Part shown: positions 18,997 through 30,540 of the stretch, in pieces
How positions within the stretch are numbered: the first letter of the stretch is position 1
Layout of the letters: each line of letters opens with the position of its first letter
The notes under the pieces: generated by a model
Database searches by the model: none
Told to the model about the DNA's origin: nothing
What the model saw: only the letters and a program-made list of their open reading frames with translations
Source of the DNA: Cephalotus follicularis
Lineage: Eukaryota > Streptophyta > Magnoliopsida > Oxalidales > Cephalotaceae
Assembly: GCA_001972305.1 (NCBI GenBank)
Contig: BDDD01001467.1
Span: forward strand, 358,371-422,370
Reading direction: 5' to 3'
DNA length: 64,000 bases
Translations under genes and position numbers: made by a program

Positions 18997-20248
18997 TGTT
19001 AGCCTTTGTCACCCCGATTAATTGCTTTACCATATGTTATTTTGATGATTAACAAACATAGATTACTTGTATGCATAATTCCTCGAGTTATAACTTCATA
19101 TACTCACTTGATTTTATGTCCAAAGTTGTGCCAAGAACATTTCTGCTGGTACAGGCCAATCCAGCCGACTGGCAAGCCATCCAGTCGACTGCCCAAGGTT
19201 GTGTAGTCGACTGCCAGAGGTTGTTTAGCCGACTGGGTCTTCAACCAAACTCAGAATATGCAGGAACACCAATCCAGTCGACTGCCACAGGGGTCCAGTC
19301 GACTGCCAGGCCAAGACAGCCGACTGCCACAGGACACCAGTCGACTGCCATGGGTGCACATTTCAGGCAGAAGCTTCTGTATCTTTTTAACACCCAATCC
19401 AGCTGACTGAAGCAGGGCACCAGTCGATTGCCAGGGGGTCCAGTCGACTGCCAGTGAATCCAACTGACTGTTTTCAAATGTGGAATTTCAGGCAGTAGCA
19501 TTTGCAAACTCCAATTTCAGCTCAACAGCCGACTGTAACAGAGAAACCAGTCGACTGCCAAGAGCATGCAGCCGACTGTCCAACACCAATGGCTATATTC
19601 AAATGTACGCGCCATCAATCCAGATGACTGCTGTAGAAATCTAGCCGACTGGATTTGTAACAGGCTTGAACAATAGATCCGTTGGAGCACAAGTATAAAG
19701 GCCAAAGTGAAGCATTCTTGGGAATAACTCTTGCAATCATATTGAACATTCATTCTAGTCATCTCAAGTGCAATGCCAAAGCTTTCAAACATCACAAAAG
19801 ATCAATTCAAAGCAATCCTATACATTACAAAGCTTTACTTTTACATTTCATATACACTTGAAGCTTTGTTCAAAGTGAGCTATATTGTAAAACAAATTCC
19901 TACGAATTTGTAACCTTTAAACTATTACTTTCACACATACAAGAGAGGTTGTCTGTTCTATTGCTCGGTTGGAGCATATTTGTAATTTGCTTGGTTGGAG
20001 CAAAGGTTGTTGAAGCTCGGTTGGAGTTTCAAGCCCGGATTGGGGCATACCTAGTGAAATACTCAAGGGGAGGCCTTGGGGAGTGGACGTAGGCGGTTTG
20101 CCGAACCACTATATATCCGTTTGCAATTCTCTCAACCCTACACTCTTTACATTTCCGCAACTGTGTGTTTGTGTTATTTGAATTGATTATAATATTTTCG
20201 CTAGTTATTTTTTATAAGTCTATTCACCCCCCCTCTAGACTTCCTACA
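18997..20248 (+). repeat. SIRE-B 3' LTR
   Basis: TGTTAGCC to CTTCCTACA, 1252 bp, with the array at 19157-19655 and TATAAA at 19694-19699. It is followed by the ACATG duplication and the rest of solo LTR S2 (20254-20707). Confidence 0.93.
19157..19655. promoter_or_regulatory. SIRE-B 3' LTR TCGA palindrome array
   Basis: Around 15 copies of CAGTCGACTG or CAGCCGACTG variants. One unit present in the 5' LTR near 14740-14760 (CAGTCGACTGCTAGCTCC) is missing here. Confidence 0.88.
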
Positions 20249-20712
20249 ACATGCATTATGTTGATCCCGATTTACTGTTATGACTTAGCCGAGTGAGGAC
20301 AAAGGCTAACCCCCTACTTTACAGATTGATGCAGTGGACTGTTGGATCGGCATGGATGAAGATCAATTTGTTATATTCTTGATTTTGTTTATCCTCCTGT
20401 TTTGTATTAAACCTTTGTGGATTATGGTTTTCGGATGTACCATTGTTATGGTATTGTTTCTGAAGGAATTTTATTTTGTACTGTAATTCACGCTCCGTTT
20501 TATGGACGATTAACTATGATGACTTCTATTTGGGTAGCGTGCGGTATGGGACGCACGTTACGTGTTTACAGCTTTTGAACTTGTTATGCTTTCGCAACTG
20601 ACAGTTTGTTTAAAAAGGTTTTAAATTTTATGGTTTTACATGAGCTGTATTTTATGTTAATTGCCTTTACCGCTTTTATGTTGCGTTTTCCTGAACGGGG
20701 TGTGACAGATGC

Positions 20713-22169
20713 CCACAAGAACAATAGAAAAATTAGTCTCTCTTAAACCCGAAAATGAATTTAACGATAATGACTTTAAAATGCTGCAATTAAATTCAAA
20801 AGCTAAACATGTGTTATTTTGTGCCGTTGGCCCTAATGAGTTTAATCGAATTTCTTCTTGCGATACAGCTAAAGAAATGTGGGACTTGCTAGCAGTTACC
20901 TATGAAGGAACTAATCAAGTAAAGGAATAAAAAATTAGCATGCTTGTTCATGAATACGAATTATTTTTGATGCATGATAATGAAAGTATTAGTGATATGT
21001 TTACTCGCTTTACTACTATTATTAACTCTCTTAAAAATCTTGGCAAATCTTATTCTAACCAAGAACTTGTAAGGAAAATCTTAAGGTGCTTGCCGAAAAG
21101 TTGGACTCCTAAGGTGACGGCCATTGAGGAGGCTAAGGATCTCTCAACACTCCCACTTGAACAACCCCTTGGTTCCTTGATGACGCATGAAACGACAATG
21201 AAAAATCATGAGCACGTGGAGACTAAAAAGAAGAAACTTATTGCTTTAAAAGCATCGAAGGAAGATAGTGAAAGTGATGGAGATGGAGATATGGCACTTA
21301 TAACTTCTCAATTCAAAAAGTTTCTCAAAAGTCAAAAGGGTAAAAAGGTTTTCAAAAAGAAATTCCCTCAAGATGAAGAATCAAGCAAAAAGCAAGAACC
21401 AACGTGGTACGAATGCAAAAAGTCGGGCCACTTCAAAAGCAAGTGTCCAAATCTTAAAAAGAAAGCGCAATTCAAGAAAAAGAATGAATACTACAAAAAG
21501 AAGAAAGCAATGGTAGCCACATGGGATGATAGCGATCCCTCAAGCTCCGAAGAAGAAAGTGATGAAGAGGTTGCAAACATTGCTTTCATGGCAATTGAGG
21601 AGGAGGAAAAAGATGAGGTAAATTTTTCTTTTGATGAATTGCAAGATGCATATGAAAATTTATTTCATGAATATAAAAATGTGTGTTTGAAGAATAAGTC
21701 TCTAAAGTAAAATGCTATTTCTATGTCAAAAGAAATTGAAAATCTAAAGAATGAGAATAGCTATCATAAAAATGAAATTGATATCTTGAATGTATCCTTA
21801 AAATTATCAAACGATTTTGAGGAAGAAAATAAAAATCTAAAACTTGAAATTGATGCCTTGAAGAAAACTTTCTCTAAATTTTCTAATAGTAGTGACAAGT
21901 TAGATAATCTTCTAGGTCTTGAAAGGTGTGTTTTTGACAAAGCTGATCTCGGCTATGAAGAAATGAATAATGTCAAACACTTTAATAATTTCTTTGTTAA
22001 GAAAGTAGAGCTCAAAATTTCTTGTAATTATTGTGGTAGACTTGGACATATTTCCACTTCATGCTTTCATAGAAAGAATATTGGTAAAACTAAGAAAGTT
22101 TGGATTCCCAAAGGAACCACATTGACCAACCCTCAAGGACCCAAATTTATTTGGGTACCAAAAGTTTAA
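20713..22169 (+). pseudogene. gag: SIRE-A gag, main part, two stops
   Basis: It continues the frame of 11784-11949. UBN2-type sequence (SKAKHVLFCAV, ISSCDTAKEMWDLL, YELFLMHDNESISDMF) is followed by a Lys/Glu-rich linker, a first zinc knuckle whose first Cys is Trp (WYECKKSGHFKSKC), an acidic Ser-rich segment, a coiled-coil stretch (about 21723-21890) and an intact second knuckle CNYCGRLGHISTSC. It ends IWVPKV near 22169, where Sirevirus Gag normally runs on into protease. Stops are TAA 20928 and TAA 21708, both in frame. About 540 codons in total. Pol does not follow. Confidence 0.9.
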
Positions 22170-22672
22170 ATTTCCTTACTTGGTAGGTGTGCTCAAAGGT
22201 AATGGTACTATGAAACATCAAGCTATAAATATGATCAGTGAGCACATGAGTAGTAAGTGTTTTGGTTTTGTAAATATCATGATATTGGTTTGATTGTATG
22301 TTTTATGAACTTTGAATGCAACTATGTGATTAGATGTATATAAATGTTTTAAAACTCATGTCTTGCATCAAACATTGAGTTTTTAACTCAATCATATCAA
22401 AATGCTCAAATATCTAAGTCACTATTAGTTAATAATAGCTGACTATTGTTTTTTCGGATCAAAGAGAAACTCAAAATCTGCCTATTTCGAGTTTTGCAGA
22501 TTCCAGCAGACTGGTGTCCTGATCCAGTCGACTGTCTCAAAAAACCAGTCGACTGTTGACACGCAGATCAGTTTTTATAATACGCGATTTTTCCCTCCCT
22601 CTCTCCATCTCTCCTCCCCAAACACTGTCAAAACCCTAAACCTTCCCAAAAAATTCGTCCCCACTAACTTCC
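22170..22672 (+). other. SIRE-A gag to extra-ORF gap with possible internal promoter
   Basis: No pol sequence is left. From about 22500 there are CAGACTGG and two CAGTCGACTG-type palindromes, then TTTTTATAATACGCG (about 22572) and a CT-rich run CCCTCCCTCTCTCC with CCCTAAACC just before ATG 22673. TATA plus a pyrimidine-rich start region suggests a promoter for the extra ORF; this is inference. Confidence 0.45.
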
Positions 22673-23799
22673 ATGGCATCCAAGAAGAGAAAAAGCATTG
22701 GAACCAAGCAAAGAAGCTCAAATCCAGTAATCGATTTTGATGACGACCTATTTCTCTCCAAGGAAAATGAAGAGAGGTATAATTCCGTTCTAAATTCAGC
22801 AAAGTTACACAACGAAAAATGGTTAGATAGGGAGATTCTGATTAGCAATATAGCTTCCATTAGGTCTTGGCTTGAAAATTTAGGTTGGTTTGACTATTTG
22901 TGTTCATCTCACCTAATTTACCCTAGGTTAGTAAAACTTTTTTATGCTAATCTTGAAAAAACTACTAGTTGTATAGCAAAATCATTTGTTCTTGGTAATA
23001 CAGTTGAAATTACCCCTGATTTTATTGCTGAAACTTTAGGAATTCCATGCACCGGTATCACTCACTTTAATGACATTGAAAAATCTGATGCTTTGGAAAT
23101 TTGCTTAGAACGGTCTGATATCAATCCACTCATGACCGTTACTAGCAGTCACTTGCCCATTGCTACTCGCATACTGTTATTGCTTGTCACCAATACTTTT
23201 TTGCCTAGAGAGGGCTCACATACACTTCCATCCGAGCGAGACCTCAAATTAGTAGCTTGTATGAAAAATGGGACTCTTGTCAACCTTCCGTATCTCATTG
23301 TAAACCACATTTTATCTAGACCTAATCACCTCCCCTATCCTATGCTTATCAGTAGGATTCTAACTTCCCTAAACATTGACATTAAGGATGAACACAATGT
23401 CAAACCCAAAACCAAAAAATTAATAAACAAAGTCGGTTTGAGGAATTGCAATATCAAGTTTAAAGATGGTTTATGGGTGAAGCTACAAGCGGTAGGGAGA
23501 GCACCAGTGAGGGAACCGGGTGTAGATGTTGGTAGAGATATCGCGAAAGAAGAAGAAGAAGATGACGGGGATCGATTTGAAATGTGGCCAAATGTTGGAG
23601 GAAGTAGCAGTGGAGGTAGTAGGCCTACCATGGAGTCACTATAAGCAAGGATGGATTTAGCCCAGCCAACATTGAATACATTAGAGGAAGAGTGGATCAA
23701 ATTTATGATCACCTCGATTCGCAAGATGCACAAATGGCCCAAATGATCCAAATGTTTCAAAATGCCTTCCCTCAGCAACCACCTCCCGGATCATCTTGA
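22673..23799 (+). pseudogene. SIRE-A extra ORF, putative plant transposon protein family
   Basis: ATG 22673 gives MASKKRKSIG, with a basic nuclear-signal-like KKRK. It keeps the same domain as 17155-18309 (YPRLVKLFYANLE at residues 84-95, ITPDFIAETLGIP, LPREGSHTLP, KNGTLVNLPYLIVNH). Ser/Gly-rich and Glu-rich linkers follow. TAA at 23642 ends the open stretch at 323 codons, and a one-base deletion about 25 bp later hides the C-terminal coiled coil, which can be read in the shifted frame to TGA 23797. The protein core is better conserved between the two elements than their noncoding DNA, so it was probably under selection. Function unknown. Confidence 0.8.
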
Positions 23800-24449
23800 G
23801 CAACATTTCATGCATATCATGGTTTTCTCGTAATATGTGATGAAAATGAACTTGCTGTGAATTTGTAGCTTATGTTTGATGAACTTGTAGTTTTATTGTG
23901 AGATGACCTTGAAGTTGTGTAATGAATTTGCACTCTAATTATGTAATGAATTTTCAGTGTGTTTATGAAATGAATGTGTTTATGAAATGGATGTGTTTAT
24001 TTATGCTCTCCAAAATTTTGCCATTGTACATTATTGTCAATAATTAGTATGTCCTCTCCCAAAATATTTAATCTCTTCATTGGAATTGAATTTGTGTATG
24101 CATTCGTTAAAGGGAAGTTTTGTTGCTCAAGCACTTTGTTAAATGCTTAAACATATGCCGTGATTAAAGGGGAGCTTCGTTAGACTTTTTGTTGTTTGAC
24201 AAAAAGGGGGAGAGTTTATATAGTGTAGTCAAATATATGATGTTGCCTTTTTTGTGACTATGCATACAAAAGGGGGGAGAATTGTTTAGGTATGCATTAT
24301 CCTATATAAAATTTGTTGCTCAATTACTTTGACAAATGTTCTAGACTTAACTTATTGGAGTTTAGTTAATTTTAGTAGTGTTAAGTGTAAATTTTGTCAA
24401 AATCATGCAATATTAGTTATGTTTTGTCAATCATCAAAAAGGGGGAGAT
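23800..24449 (+). other. SIRE-A 3' noncoding region with repeated polypurine tracts
   Basis: AAAGGGGAGCTTCG (about 24169), CAAAAAGGGGGAGAGTTT (about 24200), AAAAGGGGGGAGAATT (about 24268) and CAAAAAGGGGGAGAT next to the LTR (24435-24449). The last is the working PPT by position. No gene. Confidence 0.82.
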
Positions 24450-25549
24450 TGTTGGCTTTTGCCACCCCTTTAAGTGTGTTAAAGGGTTATATTTCGATGA
24501 TTAACAAACAAGAAATACTTGTATGCATGTTTTGATATCTTACAAACTCATCTACTCACTTGATTGTATGTCGAAAGTGTTGCAAAGTTTAAAGTTGCAG
24601 ATACAGGCACAAACAGCCGACTGCCTGGGATGAACAGCCGACTGGAACTTCAAAGAATCCCAGCATCGGGAATTGCACTCCATCTAGCCGACTACCAAGA
24701 CAAAACAGCCTACTGCCAAGGATCTCCAGCCGACTGTCAAGAAGTGCACATTTAGACCAGTAGATTTTGGGAAATCCAATTTTCCCAAAACAGCTGACTG
24801 AAGCAGGGAAACAGTCGATTGTTTTGGCAAACAGTCGACTGCCAAGTTCATGCAGCCGACTGCCTTCTCCAATAGCTATAATCATAAATGCACAACAACT
24901 TCTCCAGCCGACTGGCAGGAAAATCTAGTCGACTGGATTTGGTCTGAAACTTAAAAAATTTGATCCGTTGGTGCATCTCTATATAAGAAAGAGTGAGGTT
25001 TCATTATAACATGAGAAGACAAGACAATACACATTTTTCTTCCAACCAACTCAAGAGCAATCCTACACCTTTCAAATCAATACCAAAGCATGGCCTATCT
25101 TAGAGAGCTATTGTTTGCAAGCCTTACTTAGCAATATCCAACCTTTGAGAGGTTAATTGTAAACAACACAAGATATCATGACAAACTTCTATTGTAAAAG
25201 GGGAGTGAACCCTTAGAGAGATGACCAAGGGTAGTGAACCCTTAGTAGGATTATCACGGGGAGCGAACCTAAGTCTTGTAAGGTGTTTTTCTTTGATTTG
25301 CACCCGCAATCCAAAATCAAAGGGTGCTAATGGATTCTCATGGAAACTCAAGGTGCTACCTTGGAAAAGTGGACGTAGGCAAGAGTTTGGCCGAACCACT
25401 ATAAAATTGTGTTTGCACTATCTCTAACTCTCTCTCTTTATTATTTGTAATTGTTTGATTGTTTTTGTGTACTTGTTTACATTCATTGTTTTAATTTGTC
25501 TTTTCCGCAACCAAATTTATTAATTAAAAGTTGCCAAATAGGACTTTCA
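24450..25549 (+). repeat. SIRE-A 3' LTR
   Basis: TGTTGGC to GACTTTCA, 1100 bp, about 60 bp shorter than the 5' LTR. The difference is mainly in the array (24614-24938), where about four units are missing. TATATAAG is at 24980-24987. GCTGC follows at 25550. Confidence 0.93.
24614..24938. promoter_or_regulatory. SIRE-A 3' LTR TCGA/CCGA array
   Basis: About 11 units against about 15 in the 5' LTR. Losses fall in the first part of the array and in the middle (GGAATTGCACTCCATC segment), as expected of recombination between short repeats. Confidence 0.85.
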
Positions 25550-25554
25550 GCTGC

Positions 25555-26475
25555 CAAGAAAGCCTTTTTTGGAGTTTGAAGGATCCTGTTTTTAATGCAT
25601 AAGTCTTTTTGGAATTTTTTGTAAGAGGGCACGTGAGCAATTGGTTCTAGCAGTGAAATATTGATTTGGACTTGCTTAAATGTTTCAATGATCTTTTCCA
25701 TTTTTGGGGCTTTCTTATTTTTCTCTAATCTTTTTGGAAAAGGAACTGGGGGAGGGGGGGGGGGGTGTCTGATGAACCCTCTGCTACCACCGCTGGTTGA
25801 AGGCACTTGAATTTGTTGGTTGCACAGAGGAGTCAACCAACTGTTCATTTAAATTTTCTTGCACCGAGGACTCATCTAACTGTTTGCTCAAATTTCCTGT
25901 TTGATCCGCGGGTTTGTATTCGTTTCCACTCCTCGGACAAAAACTTATTTTCATGGGCCCGGGAAGGATAAAGAGCCTTGCGGATTCGATGACGGTTGGG
26001 TGTGAGCAGAATCGTTCATGGTATTCCTCAAATTTGGCTATGGCTGAGAAGGGATCTTCCCTTTCTCTCTTTCATGTAGAGCATATGCAAGCTGTGAAAT
26101 TTTCTTCTGCATGTTATGCTGACTAGTCATTACAGTGCTCAAGAGAAGCTCTATACTTTTTTCTAATGAGGAAATCCTGGAGTGTCTTCCCTTTCGTTCA
26201 ACAATCTAGGTGATTGTTGATTTTGAAACTGGTTTTGTGGTGGGAAGGATGGTCAGACATTGTTTGAATTCAGGGGAAACCTTTAAAAGGCCTGCTATGG
26301 AGCAGACTGGATAGAAAATCTCGAAGGTTACCCCGAAAAGTGTGTGGGTTGGGGAGCAAAGTTTGAAGGCTATCCGGAAAAATTAGGATTTTGACCCAAA
26401 AAATTCGCTGGTCCTCTCGTGTTTTGCCCTTGACTCCATGAGAAATTTGGATGATTTCTCCAACCCGGATTGTAA
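25555..26475 (-). pseudogene. gag: Athila/Tat-type gag fragment
   Basis: On the minus strand, YNPGWRNHPNFSWSQ (about 26470-26425) is the Gag C-terminal motif of Athila/Tat-group elements. SIELLLS and HEREKGKIPSQP (Gag-protease linker) and PVPFPKRLEKNK with INISLLEPIAHVPSYKKF (about 25780-25630) follow. At least eight stops interrupt it. A poly-G run (about 25745-25765) sits in a Pro-coding stretch. SIRE-A cuts it on the left and solo LTR S1 on the right; the Tyr-Asn-Pro motif resumes across S1 at 62721. Confidence 0.78.
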
Positions 26476-27594
26476 GTGTTTGTAACGACTCGTGTTAATT
26501 TTGGAGAAAGTAGCATTTGGGCCTTAGGGAAATTTTCGTTTTCCTTGGGTTGGTTCAGATTGTGCTTGACTTGGGTAAGGCCCAATGTGTTATGTAAAGT
26601 GTAAAAGAGATATTTATTGGTTTATGTCTTGGGATGTGTGTGAAGTGTGTTGAAGAAGCTTTGTTAGTTGGTGTACTTTGGCTGATGTGAAGTGACAGTT
26701 GCTCATTCAGTCAGTTCACGTTGGGAGAAGCTTTGTTGAGAGTTTTCTTCTTCTTTCTTCTTCGTTCTCTTTGAAGCTTTTGTTCATCATCTGAGATTGG
26801 AATGACGTTCTCCTCGGTAGGTAGCGCTACGACGTTCTCATGGTACGTAATGGTATGTGAGGCCGAGGAAGAGTTTCTTGTGGTTCTTATGCATGTGGGT
26901 GTTCATGCATGTTCCTCGGATATGTGTTGATGGTTGTACTAAGTTTTGTTATGTGTTGATCTTGTAGCAGAAGATCCAAGCGCGGAGTCCACACATCAAG
27001 GAAGCTAGTCAGAGGTCTTGCAGTACTGTGAGTGGTATCTTCCTTTCTATAAATTGATACTGAGAGTCTAGATGTTTAATATGCCTTTTACCATGATATT
27101 ACCTTTGACCATGATTCTTTCTCATGTTGTCTTGTTGATTATTGCATGATGATACTATTTTCTGAGCAGAGATGCTATGTATCTGGGTTGATGTGTTTCC
27201 CCCTGTTGTGGTAGTATTCATGCTTTCTTGATATCATGTGTTGTTCTCAGATACTAGTTACTGGTGTGCTTGGATACATTATGAGACTTATTATGGCTGA
27301 TGGAGGAGTAGGCGTTCGATCCCAATTCCATTCAGCAGTTTCATTGTCTATGATGGGCTGTTGGGTGTGACTGTGCCTGGGTTCCATACCCGAATCTGCT
27401 CATTTCATTGGTCTATGGCGAAATGTCGTGTGAGGGTAGCCGATGGATCTGCTACTTCTTTGGTCAGACCATGATTGAGTTCTCAGACATGATATTGCCA
27501 TCCTAAGATGGTATGAGTTGTGATTTGCTCTCCTATGGGTTGAAGTTCTCCTCTATCATTTCAACAAGGGTGGAGCAGAGCGGTGATTCGTGGG

Positions 27595-27815
27595 CCCCTT
27601 GATTGATGATGCATTACATGATTGCCGATGAGGGAGGGCCCCCTTGATCGAAGTTCATGTGATGTAGTACTTAGAATTACGTGATTGCCGACGAGGGAGG
27701 GCTTGCATAGCCCCTTGATCAAGGTTCATGTAGTTTAGTACACCCAACGTGTGATTGCTGATGAAGGAGTGCTTCCGTAGCCCTTCCATCGATGTGCATA
27801 CGGTGCTCTGGAAAT
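27595..27815. repeat. Three-copy 62-69 bp tandem repeat in S1
   Basis: GTGATTGCCGACGAGGGAGG-type units start near 27620, 27680 and 27750, each followed by a CCCCTTGATC and TTCATGTAGT stretch. Divergence between units is moderate. Confidence 0.75.
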
Positions 27816-30127
27816 GGGTATCTATATGCGTATATGAGGGATGTGTATAGTCATGTAGCCCATTACTTCGCTGATGTGGTTCCAACGGAGCTGTTACTTG
27901 TGTTTGCCGAGGTGGTTCTGGCATTCAAAATGTGTGAGTATGATGTGTGCATGAATGTGTTGAATTGTGCATGTGATTGATACAGTACCAGTAGTTCTCC
28001 GGTCATTTGTTGATCCCTGGCATATTTATTTATAACTGTTGTTATTGTTATTGTTTTCCTTGAGATCGGTCATTGAGTTTGGTAGCTCTGACGTCTCCCC
28101 AGACTCTTAATTTTATTGATATTTATGTAGATATTCAACCCTTCTTTTATCCTTTTTGAATCGTGGATATGTGGTGTCCCCAGCCCAGTTGGGGCAGGGC
28201 ACAAGTTGTTCGTTGGCACCCGTGGTCTTGGTGTGCTCGAAAAGTTTCATTGCTCTCACTCACTAGTCAGTTGGACTAATCCCCTCTCAGTTTTTGTGCA
28301 GAGGAAGCAGGGGTTCAGAGTTCTTGAGATCCACCAAGTGAAACCGTAGTTTTGGAAGAGGTAGATGTTGATGCAAGCACCTTAGGATGGCTCCCCGGCT
28401 ATGTTCGACCTTCATGCTTTTTCGAGCATTGTAGGGTTTTTTGTATAGATTCTTTTGTTATTCTTGGGAATCCTTGAGCCCTGTAAACAATGATAACTTT
28501 TAATGTATTTTCACCTGTTGTATTTATATGCTTTGTTTGCTTGAGGGATGCTTAGCACCTTGATGTTATACCTTGTGCTGTTTATGCCCTGGGATGGTTA
28601 TGTTGTTGTTTATGTCCCCTTCAGTGTTATGTCACACCCCGTTTTTCAAGGAGACAACAGTAAAGCGGTAAAGGGAATTAACATAAAAATTCAGCTCATG
28701 TAAAAACCATAAAATTTAAACTTTTAAACAAGGTATGAATTGCGGAAGCATTAAACTCATAAGCTGAAAACTCGTAACGTGCATCCCATACTGCAGGCTA
28801 CTCAAAACAAATCCGTCATTGTCACACCCCGCTTTTCCACGACAAGACAACACATGAAGTGGTAAGGCAATCAACAATAATAATTCAGCTCATGCGATAA
28901 AACGAATAAATAAAAACCTTCAGTGGCGGAAACAATAACTTAAGTGAGCCGAATTTAAACACGCATCACGCATCCCATACTACGTGATGCCCAACAAGTT
29001 TATAAACAAACCCAATCATAACTGTCGATCGCCCAAAACGGAGCGTAAAATAATACAGTACGAGGTAATAAAATATCCTTTGTTACAAAATCCGAATAAC
29101 ATGATCAATGTTCAATAACCCAAATATATAAATAAGAGAGATAACAAGGTCTTCTCTTTAAGTCTCCATGCATGCTCCATATCATATCCACTCCGTCAAT
29201 CTGTTACAGTAGGGGTTAGCCTTTGTCCTCACTCGGCTAAGTGAATAAACCCATAAATACAGTTCGAGTCATATGATAATGAGTATCATGAATGAATGCA
29301 TTATGATGAGCCATGACATGTAATTTTCACAGTAAGTATACCTCCGTATGTACATATAAAAATATATACATGTTCACAGTACAAGTATAACTCATAAGTT
29401 ATATCAACACAAGCAGTAAATATGTCCCCAAAAAGGAACTAGGCAAACCAATCGTCATGACCGTCGCCACCTCCTGGCCCCAACGTCATGCACTCTTACT
29501 CCATCCCCTTTTGCGAACGGTTTTGGAGCAAGTCCTCCGCAAGTTGTTTAGCACGGTGGCTAAACCAACAGCAAGTTACTAGCACAGTGGCTAAGTAATC
29601 AACAAGTTATTAGCACGACGACTAATAATCAACAGGCACAATCATTGGACAGTACAGGTCAAGCAATAAAATATAATTACTTGATGAAATATATTTGTTT
29701 AAAATATATTACTCCGTTCACAAGTTGTGATAAGTTATAAAACTTAAAACAATACATTTCTCTGTCTTTGAAAATACTTCCCCAATCATTTCGAAAATAT
29801 ATATATTCATATGTTGACAACTATACATTTCGCACAATACATTTGATTTTATAATCAGACCTTAAAAACATTTCTCCGTCTTTGGAAAATACTTTCCCAG
29901 CCAGTTCGAAAATATATAAAATCATATGTTGACAAATTTACATTTTCGTACGCAAATGATCATAATAATCTTACAAGCTTTTCAAAATGGTTAACACTTT
30001 TAGGAAGCAACCATAATGCAAATCACAGTAAAAATGCAAACATATGCTCAGAATGCATCTAGGTTCGTTCCTAGAGTCATTTCGGGTCTAACGGGTCCCA
30101 TTCGAGTGAAATTCCACTGATCAGGGG

Positions 30128-30540
30128 AAAAGGCGTCGATGTCTTTACACTAAAGCGTCGATCCCATGAACAAATATTCCCAGGCGTTCTTGGACCAAAG
30201 ACGTCGATGTCATTATAAAGACGTCGATGTCTTTATGATACCAGAGAGTATCAGGTCGCGAGTCTTGATTCTGAAGGGTAGAATCCAGCGTTTTAATCCT
30301 TCATGTAAACGAATATCACTTTCTCAACGTATAAGGCATGCTACTGGTTAATAGGAATATAACCAGAACATCATTTCACGCATAAAACATGTAAACTCAA
30401 GGGCAATTTACCAACAACAGTAAGCACTATTGTTCTGTAATACCCAGAAAAGGCATCGATGTCTATAAAAAGGCATCGATGTCTTTCACGTTTTCACACG
30501 AAGGCATCGACGTCTTCACATAGACGTCGATGTCTTTACA
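30128..30540. promoter_or_regulatory. TK2 LTR TCGA array 2
   Basis: Copies such as AAGGCATCGATGTCTTT, AGACGTCGATGTCTTT and AGGCATCGACGTCTT form two sub-clusters (30128-30235, 30455-30540). The matching array in the other LTR is 37031-37445. Several are 12-14 bp palindromes. Confidence 0.85.

Larger units (their letters stand above)
14191..20248 (+). mobile_element. SIRE-B: Sirevirus-type Ty1/copia element with a gag-RT deletion
   Basis: LTRs are 14191-15462 and 18997-20248. The target duplication is ACATG (14186-14190 and 20249-20253), perfect. Internal order: primer site, first ~80 codons of gag, RT C-terminal part and RNase H, extra ORF, polypurine repeats. Protease, integrase and the RT N-terminus are gone through one internal deletion near 15762. 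It inserted in solo LTR S2, so it is the youngest layer of this branch. Confidence 0.94.
11950..20707 (+). mobile_element. Solo LTR S2 (TK3-family gypsy) interrupted by SIRE-B
   Basis: It runs TGTAACGCCCGAG to GGGGTGTGACA. Flanks are AATGC (11945-11949) and GATGC (20708-20712), a 5-bp target duplication with one change. Own length is about 2.70 kb after removing SIRE-B (14191-20253). There is no internal region, so this is a solo LTR left by LTR-LTR recombination. The sequence matches TK3 LTRs (minus strand, 59660-62113). It has two TCGA arrays, a donor box near 12749 and an acceptor-like TACTTTACAG at 20315-20324. Confidence 0.9.
10567..25549 (+). mobile_element. SIRE-A: Sirevirus-type Ty1/copia element, nested and deleted
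   Basis: The LTRs are 10567-11728 and 24450-25549 (TGTTGGC to CTTTCA). Both ends are flanked by GCTGC (10562-10566 and 25550-25554), a perfect 5-bp target duplication. Own sequence between the LTRs: primer site, gag (split by solo LTR S2), a noncoding stretch, an extra ORF and repeated polypurine tracts. Protease, integrase, RT and RNase H are absent. The gag with UBN2-like features, the 3' extra ORF and multiple PPT copies are Sirevirus traits. It inserted into the Athila-like element between gag and protease and needs helper enzymes to move. Confidence 0.93.

Noticed and set aside
11950-20707. S2 plus SIRE-B as one composite element with unusual ends
   Set aside because: SIRE-B has its own perfect ACATG duplication, and S2 sequence resumes directly beyond it. 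S2 matches TK3 LTRs.
25745-25766. Poly-G run as a polypurine tract or G-quadruplex element
   Set aside because: No LTR starts next to it; it lies in the Pro-rich coding part of the Athila-like gag on the other strand and looks like slippage.
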